DNA from: Micromonospora sp. 15K316
GTDB taxonomy: Bacteria; Actinomycetota; Actinomycetes; Mycobacteriales; Micromonosporaceae
DNA: 40,668 nucleotides
Assembly: GCF_004348525.1 (NCBI RefSeq)
Contig: NZ_SMKG01000032.1
Span: forward strand, 1 to 40,668
Reading direction: 5' to 3'
Shown here: piece by piece, positions 1-8,235 of the stretch
How the letters are laid out: every line of letters starts with the position of its first letter
Position numbering within the stretch: position 1 is the first letter of the stretch
Made by a program: the position numbers and the translations under genes
The notes under the pieces: model-generated
Database searches by the model: none
What the model was told of the DNA's origin: nothing
Seen by the model: the letters and a program-made list of their open reading frames with translations, nothing else

Positions 1-66
1 GGTCCTGTAGCACGCCCGCCCGCCCAGCTCATGATCGTCCGGCCGGATGCAGGCCGGTCGATGGGC

Positions 67-81
67 TAGGCTGCCCGACCG
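67..81 (+). promoter_or_regulatory. Leaderless -10 box for thymidine kinase
   Basis: TAGGCT at 67-72 fits the actinobacterial -10 form TANNNT and ends 8 nt before the GTG start at 81. That spacing places the transcription start at or next to the start codon. No convincing -35 is visible. No Shine-Dalgarno sequence precedes the GTG, which agrees with a leaderless mRNA. Confidence 0.45.
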
Positions 82-794
82 TGACTGACGCCGCCGCCGC
101 ACCCACCTGCCTGGCCCGCCCCTTCACCGGACCGGACGACTTCCCGGCCGGGTGTGCGGCGGCGCGCGGCCTGAACGGCCGGCCGCTGCACGCGGCCGCG
201 CTCAAGTTCTTCTGGGGACCCATGGACTGCGGCAAATCCACGATGGCGTTGCAGATGAACTACAACCACGCCCGGCAGGGGCGGCGGGGCCTCGTCACCA
301 CCCGCATCGACCGGTCCATGAGCGCGCAGGTCACCACCCGCATCGGGCTGGCGCACTCCGCCATCGAGGTCACCGACGACCTCGACCTGCGGGCCCTGGT
401 GCGGGGCCGCTGGGACGAAGGCGTCCGCGTCGACTACCTCATCTGCGACGAGGCCAGCTTCTACACGGTCGAGCACGTCGAGCAGATGGCCGAACTGGTC
501 GACAGCTACGACGTCGACGTGTACGCCTTCGGGCTGGCCACCGACTTCCGCTCGCACCTCTTCCCCGCCGCCCAGCGGCTCTTCGAACTCGCCGACGAGG
601 TGGCCCGCATCCAGGTCGAGGTGCTCTGCTGGTGCGGGCGGGAAGGGCTACTCAACGCGCGGGTGGTCGACGGCCGGGTGGCCCGCGAGGGCGCGCAGGT
701 CGTCATCGGCGACACCGTGGAGACCGCCGAGGTGCGCTACCAGGTGCTGTGCCGGCGGCACTACCGCAGCGGAGACCTCGGCCCCCGGCCCTGA
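81..794 (+). CDS. tdk: Thymidine kinase (type II, TK1-like)
   Basis: Phosphorylates thymidine to dTMP with ATP in the cytoplasmic pyrimidine salvage pathway. The 237-residue product has a P-loop GPMDCGKST at residues 46-54. DEASF at 123-127 carries the expected catalytic Glu124. The C-terminal lasso/zinc region has Cys183, Cys185, Cys224 and His227 as likely zinc ligands, and TAEVRYQVLCRRHY matches the substrate-closing loop of the family. Family members usually begin just before the P-loop segment, so the first ~37 residues are an extension. The GTG start is supported only by a -10 box giving a leaderless transcript; an internal start near residue 37 is possible. It converges with the next gene. 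Confidence 0.9.
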   Translation: MTDAAAAPTCLARPFTGPDDFPAGCAAARGLNGRPLHAAALKFFWGPMDCGKSTMALQMNYNHARQGRRGLVTTRIDRSMSAQVTTRIGLAHSAIEVTDDLDLRALVRGRWDEGVRVDYLICDEASFYTVEHVEQMAELVDSYDVDVYAFGLATDFRSHLFPAAQRLFELADEVARIQVEVLCWCGREGLLNARVVDGRVAREGAQVVIGDTVETAEVRYQVLCRRHYRSGDLGPRP

Positions 795-872
795 CCGGCC
801 CACGTCGCACCCCGCCCGGGCCACCGCGCGGCCGCTCCTCGCCGGACACGCCGACGACGGTGCCGGCCGGCG

Positions 873-1331
873 TCAGAGCGGGTCACCACAGACCCGCCAG
901 CCACCGTCCTCCTGCACCACCGGCAGCTCGCGTTGCTCGGTCAGGCCGCTCGCGCGGGTCAGCTCGACCACCACCGTGCCGCGCGGCCGGCCACCGCGGG
1001 TGGTGACCGCCACGTCCACGATTTCGTAGTCACGGACCTCCGGCGGGGTGCGTACCCAGCTCTCGAAGCCACCCTCGCTCCACTTCTTGCGGGCGTCGGC
1101 GCAGAGCCGGTCATAGGCGCGGCCGGTGTCGCCGAGGACGACCTCCCGCAGGAACTCGTCGGCGGCCTCCCGCACCGGGCCCGCCGCCTGGGTGACCACC
1201 TGGAGGTTGCGCACGCCGAGCCCGGCCACGCCGATGCAGCACAGGGCGACACCGACACCGGCGAACACCAGCCCGGTACGCATCGGGCGGCGCCGCCGGG
1301 CCGGCCGGTTCCACGACTGCCCAGCGCCCAC
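873..1331 (-). CDS. Membrane-anchored small protein, lumazine-binding/DUF4878-like fold
   Basis: About 152 residues. A basic N-terminus (RPARRRRPMRTG) is followed by one hydrophobic segment (GLVFAGVGVALCCIGVAGLG) that should anchor it in the membrane with the C-terminal domain outside. The domain (AADEFLREVVLGDTGRAYDRL, about residues 57-77, and a closing strand with LPVVQEDGGWRVCGDP) resembles DUF4878/NTF2-like modules found beside membrane proteins; the function is unknown. The frame is open to a GTG at 1394, but upstream codons have low GC3. TACGGT at 1338-1343 (minus strand) ends 6 nt before the GTG at 1331, so I chose that leaderless start. An ATG at 1283, directly before the membrane segment, is the alternative. 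Confidence 0.65.
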   Translation of the reverse strand: MGAGQSWNRPARRRRPMRTGLVFAGVGVALCCIGVAGLGVRNLQVVTQAAGPVREAADEFLREVVLGDTGRAYDRLCADARKKWSEGGFESWVRTPPEVRDYEIVDVAVTTRGGRPRGTVVVELTRASGLTEQRELPVVQEDGGWRVCGDPL

Positions 1332-1403
1332 GCCACGACCGTAAAGAACCGGAACGGGTCCGCGGGCGGCATTCGCCTCTGTCGCCGGTCCCACCGCATC
1401 GTC

Positions 1404-1444
1404 TACCGTCGGGCCACCACCCTCCCGCCGTGCCAGGAGCGCGC
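1404..1444 (+). promoter_or_regulatory. Putative promoter and RBS of acyl-CoA dehydrogenase
   Basis: TACCGT at 1404-1409 is a plausible -10 element. AGGAGC at 1435-1440 is a good ribosome-binding site 4-6 nt before ATG 1445. It selects that ATG over the in-frame GTG at 1430, which lies upstream of the Shine-Dalgarno sequence. Confidence 0.4.
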
Positions 1445-3148
1445 ATGACCCGCTACGTGCAGCCGGTACCCGCCCCCGACGACCCGTACGGCAGCGACCC
1501 GCTGCTGCGGTCCTGGCTGGAACGGCAGCTCGGCGCCGCCGGGCACGCCGCGGCCAAGGACCGCCTCGCCGACCTGGCCGCCGACGTGACCGGGCCGCTG
1601 CGCCTCGCGCACGCCGACGCCGAGTCGCACCCGCCGACGCTGGTCCGCTACGACCCCTGGGGGGCGCGCGTCGACCGGATCGACACCTCCGCCGGCTGGC
1701 AGGCGCAGCGCGCCGCCGCCGCCCGGCACGCCGTGGTGGCCCTGCCCTACCTGAAATCGGCGCGCGGCACCTGGGGTGCCGCCGTCCGCGTCGTCCAGCA
1801 CGCCCTGCTGCACCTGTACGGGCCGGAGTCGGCCACCTTCTCCTGCCCGGTGGCCATGGCCGACGGCGCGGCGGCGTTGCTCAGCCTCCCCGAGGTCGAC
1901 CCGGCGGTCCGGGACGCCTGGCTGCCCCGGCTGCTCTCCACCGACCCGGACACGGCGATCACCAGCGGCCAGTGGATGACCGAGTCGCAGGGCGGCTCCG
2001 ACCTGGGACGCTCCAGCACCATCGGCCGCCCCGCCGCCGACGGTTCGTGGCGGCTGACCGGGGAGAAGTGGTTCTGCTCGGCCGCCGACTCGGCGATGGC
2101 GGTGGCGTTGGCCCGGCCCGAGGGGGCCGGGCGGGGCAGCCGGGTCCTCGCCCCGTTCCTGGTGCCCCGCTACGCCGCCGACTCGCCGCTGGCCGGTCAC
2201 ACCGCGGCGCTCGCCCCGGCGCCGGGGGTCACCGTGCACCGGCTCAAGGAGAAGCTGGGTACGCGGGCGCTGCCGACCGCGGAGATCGGGTTGCGCGACG
2301 CGTACGCCCTGCCGTTGGGTGACCCGGCCCGCCCCGGCCTGGTCCGGGCGATGACCCTGGTGGTGGTGACCCGGGTGCACAACGCGGCAGCCGCCGCCGG
2401 CGGGATGCGTCGCGGTCTGGCCTACGCGCGGGCGTACGCCTCGGCGCGGCACGTGGCCGGTGGGGCACTGTCGACGTCCCCGCTGCACCGGGCCACCCTC
2501 GGCACGCTCGCGCTCGATGCGGCCGGCGCGTTCGTGCTCGCCGGGCACGCGTTCGCGCTGCTCGGGCGGGTGGAGGTGGGCGCCCACCCGGCCGCCGCCG
2601 CCGAGTTGCGCATCGTGGCGCCGCTGGCGAAGCTGGCCACCGGCCGGCTCGCGGTCAGCTCGGCCGCCGAGTACGTGGAGAGCTTCGGCGGCGCCGGCTA
2701 CGTGGAGGACACCGGCGTGCCCCGGCTGCTGCGGGACGCTCAGGTGCTGCCGATCTGGGAGGGCACCACCAACGTGCTCGCCCTGGACGTGCTGCGCGCG
2801 GTCAGCCGCGAGGACGCCGGGCCGCCGCTGCTGCGCCGCCTCGACGCCGCCGCCGACCTGGCCCGGCCGCTCTCCCCCGCGCTGGCCGACACGCTCGCCG
2901 CGGTCACCGCCGAGCTGCGCGAGCGCCTCGCCGGGGTCGCCGCCGACCCGCAGGCCGTGGCGGCGGTCGCCGGGGCGCGTGAGCTGGCGCTGCGCCTCGC
3001 CCACGCGCTCACCACGGCGCTGCTGGTGGAGCACGCGGCGTGGGGCGACGAGCAGGCAGAGGTCGCCGCCCGGCTCTGGGCCCGCCGTTGGCTGCGGCAC
3101 GAGGAGATCGCCGAGGACGCCCACCACCACCTGGAACTGCTCGGCTGA
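1445..3148 (+). CDS. AidB-like acyl-CoA dehydrogenase family protein
   Basis: A 567-residue flavoprotein of the acyl-CoA dehydrogenase superfamily, AidB subgroup. Visible signatures are MTESQGGSDL (FAD/substrate loop), the WFCSAADS segment that follows it, and the C-terminal ESFGGAGYVEDTGVPRLLRDAQVLPIWEGTTNV stretch (split here only by description) that is characteristic of AidB-type members. E. coli AidB binds FAD and DNA and is induced by alkylation damage; whether this homologue acts in DNA protection or as a true dehydrogenase cannot be told from sequence. Its length fits AidB (about 540 residues) rather than ordinary dehydrogenases (about 390). It stands alone, divergent from the small membrane protein and convergent with the response regulator. 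Confidence 0.88.
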   Translation: MTRYVQPVPAPDDPYGSDPLLRSWLERQLGAAGHAAAKDRLADLAADVTGPLRLAHADAESHPPTLVRYDPWGARVDRIDTSAGWQAQRAAAARHAVVALPYLKSARGTWGAAVRVVQHALLHLYGPESATFSCPVAMADGAAALLSLPEVDPAVRDAWLPRLLSTDPDTAITSGQWMTESQGGSDLGRSSTIGRPAADGSWRLTGEKWFCSAADSAMAVALARPEGAGRGSRVLAPFLVPRYAADSPLAGHTAALAPAPGVTVHRLKEKLGTRALPTAEIGLRDAYALPLGDPARPGLVRAMTLVVVTRVHNAAAAAGGMRRGLAYARAYASARHVAGGALSTSPLHRATLGTLALDAAGAFVLAGHAFALLGRVEVGAHPAAAAELRIVAPLAKLATGRLAVSSAAEYVESFGGAGYVEDTGVPRLLRDAQVLPIWEGTTNVLALDVLRAVSREDAGPPLLRRLDAAADLARPLSPALADTLAAVTAELRERLAGVAADPQAVAAVAGARELALRLAHALTTALLVEHAAWGDEQAEVAARLWARRWLRHEEIAEDAHHHLELLG

Positions 3149-3235
3149 CGTCCGGGGCGTCGCGGTGGCCGGTGACCGCGTCGTCGGCTCACCGGCGTGC
3201 CGCACTCCTGCCGGACGGCTCACGGTCTGGGCCGT

Positions 3236-3883
3236 CTACGGTTCGATCAGGCCGGCCCGGATCGCGTAGCGGGTCAGTTCCAGCCGGTCGCGCAGGCCGA
3301 GCTTCTGCAACAGGTTGGCCCGGTGCCGCTCCACCGTCTTCACGCTGATGAAGAGCAGCCGGGCGATCTCCTTGGAGGAGTGGCCCTCGGCGACCAGCTT
3401 GAGGATCTCCTCCTCCCGCTCGGTGATCGCGCGGGCCGGGGCGTCCGCGCCCTGCGCGCTGCGCTCCAGGTAGTTGCGGATCAGCGCGTTGACCGCCCCG
3501 GGGTAGAGGAACGGCTCGTCGCGCATGGCGGCCCGGCACGCCTCCACCAGGTCCCGGTCGGCGACGGACTTGAGCACGTACCCGTTAGCGCCGGCCTTGA
3601 GCGCCTCGAAGAAGTACTGCTCGTTGTCGTACATGGTCAGGATCAGGATGCGCAGCTCCGGCTGCTGCCGGGCCAGTTCGCGGGCGGCCTGCAGGCCGGT
3701 CATCCGGGGCATGGCGATGTCGAGGATGACCAGGTCGGGGCGTTCGGCGGCGGCGAGGCTGACCGCCTCCGCGCCGTCGCCCGCCTCGGCCACCACGGTC
3801 AGGTCGGGTTCGCTGTCGAGGATCAGCCGCACGCCTCGGCGGACCAGGGCGTGGTCGTCGGCGAGCAGGATGCGGGTGGTCAC
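3236..3883 (-). CDS. NarL/LuxR-family response regulator
   Basis: A 215-residue DNA-binding response regulator. The receiver domain (about 4-120) has the acidic pair Asp9/Asp10, the phospho-acceptor Asp55 in LVILDIAMPR, the switch Thr in ILTMYD, and Lys105 in GYVLKS. The C-terminal LuxR-type HTH (about 150-212) contains ITEREEEILKLVAEGHSSKEIA and VKTVERHRANLLQKLGLRDR, both canonical for the family. The GTG start overlaps the stop codon of the upstream kinase gene by 4 bp (GTGA), so the two are translationally coupled and form one two-component system. The output genes are not evident; the neighbours are the antiport operon (divergent) and the acyl-CoA dehydrogenase (convergent). Confidence 0.93.
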   Translation of the reverse strand: MTTRILLADDHALVRRGVRLILDSEPDLTVVAEAGDGAEAVSLAAAERPDLVILDIAMPRMTGLQAARELARQQPELRILILTMYDNEQYFFEALKAGANGYVLKSVADRDLVEACRAAMRDEPFLYPGAVNALIRNYLERSAQGADAPARAITEREEEILKLVAEGHSSKEIARLLFISVKTVERHRANLLQKLGLRDRLELTRYAIRAGLIEP

Positions 3884-4836
3884 CGGGGGCTGACCGCCCG
3901 GTCGGCGGGTACGGTGAGCCGCACCTCGGTGCCCCCTGCGGGCGCCGGGCCGACCCCGAGGTGCGCGCCGATCAGCAGGGCCCGTTCCCGCATGCCGCGG
4001 ATGCCGGCCCCCTCGGGCGCGCCGCCGATGCCCCGCCCGTTGTCGCGCACGCACAGCCGGACGGACCCGCCGGCGTGCTCCAGGGAGAGTTCGACGGCGG
4101 TGGCCTTGCCGTGCCGCACGGTGTTGGTGAGCGCCTCCTGGGCGACCCGGTAGATCACCAGCTCCGCCTCGTCGCCGAGGGCGGGAAGGTCCGTGGTGAG
4201 GTGCTGCTCGACGCTCAGCTCGCTGTGCCCGGTGACCTCGCTGGTGAGTGCCTTGAGGGCGCTGACCAGCCCCAGCTCCTCCAGCACTCCGGGGCGCAGG
4301 CGTCGGGCGATGCGGCGGATCTCGTCGAGGCTGTCGCGGGTGGTCTCCTGCACCCCGGCGAGTTGGACGCGGATCGGTTCGGGGGCGTGCCGGGCGACCT
4401 GCTTGAGTTCGAGCAGCATCGCCGTCAGCGTCTGGCCCACCTCGTCGTGCAGCTCCTGCGAGACACGGCGGCGTTCGGCCTCCTGCGCGGAGAGCGCGGC
4501 GGACGCGCTGGCGGCCCGCTCCGCCTCCAACCGGTCGATCATGGCGTTGAACGCCCGGATCAGCTCGGCGGTGCCACCGTGACCGGCGGCGACCAGGCGC
4601 GGCTCGGGCTGGAGCAGGTCGATGGTGGTCATGGCTCGCGCCAGCCGCCGCAGCGGCGCCAGGCCGACCCGCAGCAACGCGGCGTTGGCGACCAGCATCG
4701 CCGCGAGGCCGACCGTGAGGACGATCGCCTCGGTGAGCAGCACCGGAGTGGAGACGGTGACCGGACCGAGCAGCAGCAGTGTCGCGGCGATCAGCACGGC
4801 GGCGTTGAGCAGGAAGATCCGCCAGAACAGCGACAC
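3880..4836 (-). CDS. Sensor histidine kinase, HisKA_3 (NarX/DesK-type)
   Basis: A 318-residue sensor kinase paired with the response regulator. Two hydrophobic segments (about 7-26 and 32-54) leave almost no extracellular loop, so it probably senses a membrane or cytoplasmic signal. A HAMP-like linker (about 55-107) precedes the HisKA_3 motif RRRVSQELHDEVGQ with phospho-acceptor His130. The HATPase has the N box (QEALTNTVRHG, Asn238) and G1 box DNGRGIGG (265-272). The frame is open far upstream, but GTG 4836 is preceded by a strong GGAGG ribosome-binding site at the right distance and by the first membrane segment, so it is the likely start. Confidence 0.92.
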   Translation of the reverse strand: MSLFWRIFLLNAAVLIAATLLLLGPVTVSTPVLLTEAIVLTVGLAAMLVANAALLRVGLAPLRRLARAMTTIDLLQPEPRLVAAGHGGTAELIRAFNAMIDRLEAERAASASAALSAQEAERRRVSQELHDEVGQTLTAMLLELKQVARHAPEPIRVQLAGVQETTRDSLDEIRRIARRLRPGVLEELGLVSALKALTSEVTGHSELSVEQHLTTDLPALGDEAELVIYRVAQEALTNTVRHGKATAVELSLEHAGGSVRLCVRDNGRGIGGAPEGAGIRGMRERALLIGAHLGVGPAPAGGTEVRLTVPADRAVSPR

Positions 4837-5206
4837 CAGTGACCTCCTTCCGCCGCCGGCCGTGCTCGCGCGCCGACTCGTCCTGCCAGCCTTCCCGGCG
4901 CCGGGTGCCGTGTAAATGCGTGCCGACACCCATTCGACAGTGCCGGCGCATACCCCACGGCGGGCGGGGCACGCGCGGCGGCGAACCCGGGGTCGTCGTG
5001 CGGTCAGCATGGCACGGTACCCGGCGCGGGCCGCAGGGGGCGTCGCCCGGCGCTCCGGTGTGGCGCACCTCGTCGCGCACGGATCTGCGGGTCGGCACCG
5101 GCGGCAAATGGGTGTCAGACCCGATGTCGGGCGGCGGCCCGGCCGGATGAACTTGCACCAGGAGGCCGGGGGTGCCGTCCGGCCGGTAACCCGCCGCCAC
5201 CCCGAC
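4837..5206. other. Intergenic region between kinase and antiport operon, no clear gene
   Basis: About 370 nt between divergent transcription units. I see no convincing coding sequence; frames are open only because of high GC. A 10-bp inverted repeat, GACACCCATT at 4925-4934 and AATGGGTGTC at 5107-5116, spans the region and might be a paired regulator site. A match of this length could also arise by chance. The promoters for both flanking operons must lie here or close by. Confidence 0.4.
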
Positions 5207-5263
5207 GGCCCTCCCCGGTGGTCCCGAGCCTGCCGGGGAGGGCCCTGGTGGTCGACCCACCGG
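5207..5263 (+). promoter_or_regulatory. Two consecutive stem-loops in the leader of the antiporter operon
   Basis: First stem: GGCCCTCCCCGG (5207-5218) pairs perfectly over 12 bp with CCGGGGAGGGCC (5233-5244), with a 14-nt loop. Second stem: CTGGTGG (5245-5251) pairs with CCACCGG (5257-5263) around TCGAC, with one G-U pair. The second stem ends inside the GGAGG ribosome-binding site (5262-5266) of the leader ORF, so folding could affect its translation. There is no U-run, so this is not a classical terminator. I could not match it to a known riboswitch consensus by eye. Confidence 0.55.
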
Positions 5264-5271
5264 AGGTCCCC

Positions 5272-5373
5272 GTGATCGCAGTACAGAAACGACAGGTACC
5301 GGCGGCGCGCCCGCCCGCAGCCGCTCAGGCGCGTCCCGGCGCCGAGCACGGCCCGCCGGGTCGGCGTTCGTGA
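5272..5373 (+). CDS. Putative 33-residue leader ORF coupled to the antiporter gene
   Basis: GTG 5272 follows GGAGG at 5262-5266 by 5 nt, the best ribosome-binding site upstream of the antiporter. The frame runs 33 codons (VIAVQKRQVPAAR..., Ala/Pro/Arg-rich) and ends in TGA at 5371-5373, overlapping the antiporter GTG start by 4 bp (GTGA). The antiporter start has no good site of its own, so coupled translation from this ORF is plausible. The peptide resembles nothing I know and may act only through its translation. Confidence 0.45.
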   Translation: MIAVQKRQVPAARPPAAAQARPGAEHGPPGRRS

Positions 5374-6662
5374 GCGCCTGGCCCGCGATCGCCGCCACCG
5401 TGATCTTCGCGGTGGCGTTCATGTTCATCGCCACCGAGAAGATCAACCGGGTCGCGGTGGTGCTGGGTGCCGCCGGCCTGATGGCCCTGCTCGGTCTGGT
5501 GCCGGGCTCAGAGGTGTTCTACTCCCACCACGCCGGCATCGACTGGGACGTCATCTTCCTGCTCCTCGGCATGATGATCATCGTTGGGGTGATCAAACAG
5601 ACCGGCGTGTTCGAGTTCCTCGCGATCTGGGCGGCCCAACGTTCGCAGGGCCGCCCCTACCGGCTGATGGTGCTGCTCGTGGCGATCACCGGGCTCGCCT
5701 CACCGTTCCTGGACAACGTCACGACGGTCATGCTGGTCGCCCCGATCACCATCTCGGTCTGCCGCCGGCTCGGCATCTCCGCCGCCCCGTACCTGATCGC
5801 CGAGGTGCTGGCGTCGAACATCGCGGGCGCCTCGACCCTCATCGGTGACCCGCCGAACATCATCATCGGCAGCCGTGCCGGGCTGAGCTTCAACGACTTC
5901 CTGCTGCACATGGCCCCGGTCGCCGTGCTGATGTTCCTGGCGTTCGTCGTCCTGGCACGGTTCATGTTCCGCCGGTCGTTCGAGTACCACCCGGAGCGGT
6001 TCGCGGCGGTACGCGACATGGACGCCCGCGCCGCGATCACCGACCCGGCGATGCTGACCCGCAGCCTGATCGTGCTGGCGCTGGTGATGGCCGCCTTCGC
6101 GCTGCACACCGTGATCGACGTCGACGTGGCGATCATCGCCCTGGTCGGCGCCGGGCTGATGGTCCTCGTCACCCGCGCCGACACCGCGAAGTACGTGGCG
6201 GAGGTCGAGTGGCCCACCCTCGTGTTCTTCCTCGGCCTCTTCGTGATGGTCGCCGGCCTCACCGAGACCGGGGTCATCGCGCAGCTCGGGCAGTGGGCGA
6301 CCGCCGCCGTCGGCGAGAGCTGGTTCGCCGGGGCGACAAGCCTCATCTTCGGTTCGGCGGTGCTCGGCGCGTTCTTCGACAACATCCCGTACACGGCGAC
6401 GATGGCGCCGATCGTGGAGAACATCGTCGCCGGAGCGGACCCGCAGACCGGGCAGGCGCTGTGGTGGTCCTTCGCCCTCGGCGCCGATTTGAGTGGCAAC
6501 GGCACCGCCGTCGCGGCCAGCGCGAACATCGTCGTGCTCGGCATCGCCGCCCGCGCCGGCGAACCGATCAGCTTCTGGCAGTTCACCCGGTACGGCATCG
6601 TCACCACGGTGCTGACCGCGCTGATCGCCTGGGGATACGTGTGGCTGCGCTACTTCGCCTGA
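5370..6662 (+). CDS. ArsB/NhaD-superfamily ion transporter (SLC13-like permease)
   Basis: A 430-residue polytopic membrane protein with about 11 predicted membrane segments. Paired re-entrant motifs typical of the ion transporter superfamily are present: DNVTTVMLVAP near residue 115 with GDPPNI at 159-164, and the second-half counterpart DNIPYTATMAP near 337 with GNGTAVAASANI. Members include NhaD Na+/H+ antiporters, ArsB arsenite pumps and the P-protein. No arsenic genes are nearby, while a CPA antiporter and a KhtT-like regulator follow directly, so cation/proton exchange is more likely than arsenite export. The substrate itself is inferred from context. It is the first full gene of a three-gene operon; the next gene starts 28 nt downstream. 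Confidence 0.85.
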   Translation: MSAWPAIAATVIFAVAFMFIATEKINRVAVVLGAAGLMALLGLVPGSEVFYSHHAGIDWDVIFLLLGMMIIVGVIKQTGVFEFLAIWAAQRSQGRPYRLMVLLVAITGLASPFLDNVTTVMLVAPITISVCRRLGISAAPYLIAEVLASNIAGASTLIGDPPNIIIGSRAGLSFNDFLLHMAPVAVLMFLAFVVLARFMFRRSFEYHPERFAAVRDMDARAAITDPAMLTRSLIVLALVMAAFALHTVIDVDVAIIALVGAGLMVLVTRADTAKYVAEVEWPTLVFFLGLFVMVAGLTETGVIAQLGQWATAAVGESWFAGATSLIFGSAVLGAFFDNIPYTATMAPIVENIVAGADPQTGQALWWSFALGADLSGNGTAVAASANIVVLGIAARAGEPISFWQFTRYGIVTTVLTALIAWGYVWLRYFA

Positions 6663-6690
6663 GCCCGCCGCAGCAGCGAGGGAGGCCGCG

Positions 6691-8235
6691 GTGACGCCGA
6701 CCGAGCTGTACCTGGTGCTGGCCGTCGGCACCGGCGTCGTCCTGGTCAGCGTCACCGCGGCGCGACTCGCCACCCGGCTGGGCATGCCGGTGCTGCTGGC
6801 GTACCTCGGGGTGGGTCTGCTGCTGGGTCAGGACGGGCTCGGCCTGCCGTTCGACGACGCCGCCCTGGCGCAGGCGCTGGGCCTCGCCGCGCTCGCGGTG
6901 ATCCTGGTCGAGGGTGGTCTGACCACCGACGTGAAGCACGTCCGCCCGGTCCTGGCGCCGGCGACCGTGCTGGCCACCCTGGGCGTGCTGGTCAGTGTGG
7001 CGCTCACCGCGGTCGCGGCGTACCTGCTGCTGGACGTCGGCTGGCAGACCGCCCTGCTGCTCGGCGCGATCGTCTCCTCCACCGACGCCGCGGCGGTCTT
7101 CTCGGTGCTGCGGGCGGTACCGCTGCCCAAGCGGCTGACCAGCCTCGTCGAGGCCGAGTCCGGCCTCAACGACGCCCCCACGTTCATCCTGGTGCTCACG
7201 TTCAGCGCGACCGGGCTGGCGGCGATCGAGCCGCTGCCGCTGCTCGCCGCCATGATCTTCCAGCTCGCCGCCGGTGGGGCGATCGGGCTGGCCGTCGGCG
7301 CGGCCGGGGTGTGGCTGCTGCGCCGCCTCACGCTGCCCACCTCCGGGCTGCACCCGATCGCGATCGTGGGCTGCGGGGTGCTCGCGTACGCCGTCGCCGG
7401 GCTGACGCAGACCAGCGGCTTCCTCGCCGCCTACCTGGCCGGTCTCGTACTGGGCAACGCGGGGCTGCCGCACCGGCGGGCCACCCGGTCGGTCGCCGAA
7501 GGGCTCGGCTGGATCGCCCAGATCGGTCTCTTCGTCATGCTCGGCCTGCTGGTCACGCCGAGTGAACTCGGCGCCAGCGTGGTGCCGGCGCTGGTGGTCG
7601 GCGCGGCCCTGCTGCTGGTCGCGCGGCCCGTGTCGGTGCTGCTGTCCCTGGCGGCGTTCCGGGTGCCGCTGCGCGAGCAGGTCTTCCTCTCCTGGGCGGG
7701 GCTGCGTGGCGCGGTACCCATCGTGCTGGCCACCATCCCGGTCGTGGCCGACTCTCCCGGCAGCGACCGGGTCTTCAACATCGTCTTCCTGCTCGTCGTC
7801 GTCTTCACCATCATCCAGGCGCCGGCGCTGCCCTGGCTGGCGCGACGACTGCGGCTCACCCCGCACGACGTGGGGCCCGACCTCCAGGTCGAACTGGCGC
7901 CGCTGGACGCGATGGACGCCGATCTGATCCACGTCACCGTCGAGCCCGGATCCCGTTTGCAGGGCGTGTACCTGCCGGAGCTGCGGCTACCCCCGCCGGC
8001 CGCGACCACCCTCGTGGTGCGCGGCCCGGACACGTTCGTGCCCGACGAGCACACCCGGCTCCGGGTCGGCGACCAGCTCGTCGTGCTCACCACCCCGAGG
8101 GTGCGGGAGGCCACCGAGCGGCGGCTGCGGGCGGTCGCCCGCGGCGGCCGGCTGGCCGGCTGGTTCGGCGAGACCGGTGACCCCGAGCCCGCGACCCCAA
8201 CCGGCAGGAGGCGACAGTGCACATCGAACGCGTGA
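6691..8235 (+). CDS. CPA-family K+(Na+)/H+ antiporter with C-terminal RCK_C domain
   Basis: 514 residues. A 12-13-segment Na_H_Exchanger domain occupies about 5-390 and carries SSTDAAAV at 129-136 and the ion-binding Asn160-Asp161 in EAESGLNDAP. A cytoplasmic TrkA-C/RCK_C domain (about 400-475) includes GSRLQGVYLPELRLPP and LRVGDQLVVLTTP. The layout matches the CvrA/YcgO/NhaP2 group of potassium/proton antiporters that excrete K+ or Na+ at alkaline pH or high turgor. The 3' end overlaps the next gene by 19 bp. Direction and ion preference are inferred from family and context, not visible in the sequence. Confidence 0.87.
   Translation: MTPTELYLVLAVGTGVVLVSVTAARLATRLGMPVLLAYLGVGLLLGQDGLGLPFDDAALAQALGLAALAVILVEGGLTTDVKHVRPVLAPATVLATLGVLVSVALTAVAAYLLLDVGWQTALLLGAIVSSTDAAAVFSVLRAVPLPKRLTSLVEAESGLNDAPTFILVLTFSATGLAAIEPLPLLAAMIFQLAAGGAIGLAVGAAGVWLLRRLTLPTSGLHPIAIVGCGVLAYAVAGLTQTSGFLAAYLAGLVLGNAGLPHRRATRSVAEGLGWIAQIGLFVMLGLLVTPSELGASVVPALVVGAALLLVARPVSVLLSLAAFRVPLREQVFLSWAGLRGAVPIVLATIPVVADSPGSDRVFNIVFLLVVVFTIIQAPALPWLARRLRLTPHDVGPDLQVELAPLDAMDADLIHVTVEPGSRLQGVYLPELRLPPPAATTLVVRGPDTFVPDEHTRLRVGDQLVVLTTPRVREATERRLRAVARGGRLAGWFGETGDPEPATPTGRRRQCTSNA

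Noticed and set aside
5207..5263. Known riboswitch (ydaO c-di-AMP, M-box, yybP-ykoY or Na+ type) ahead of the antiporter
   Set aside because: I cannot match the conserved loop sequences of any of these; only the stems are supportable.
3236..5446. Very long minus-strand frames (hundreds of codons) through the two-component genes and their upstream region
   Set aside because: High GC removes stop codons; only the receiver/LuxR and kinase segments show domains, ribosome-binding sites and coupled starts.
5370..6662. Arsenite efflux pump ArsB assignment
   Set aside because: No arsR, arsC or other arsenic genes nearby; operon partners are cation antiport proteins, so NhaD-like function is favoured though not proven.
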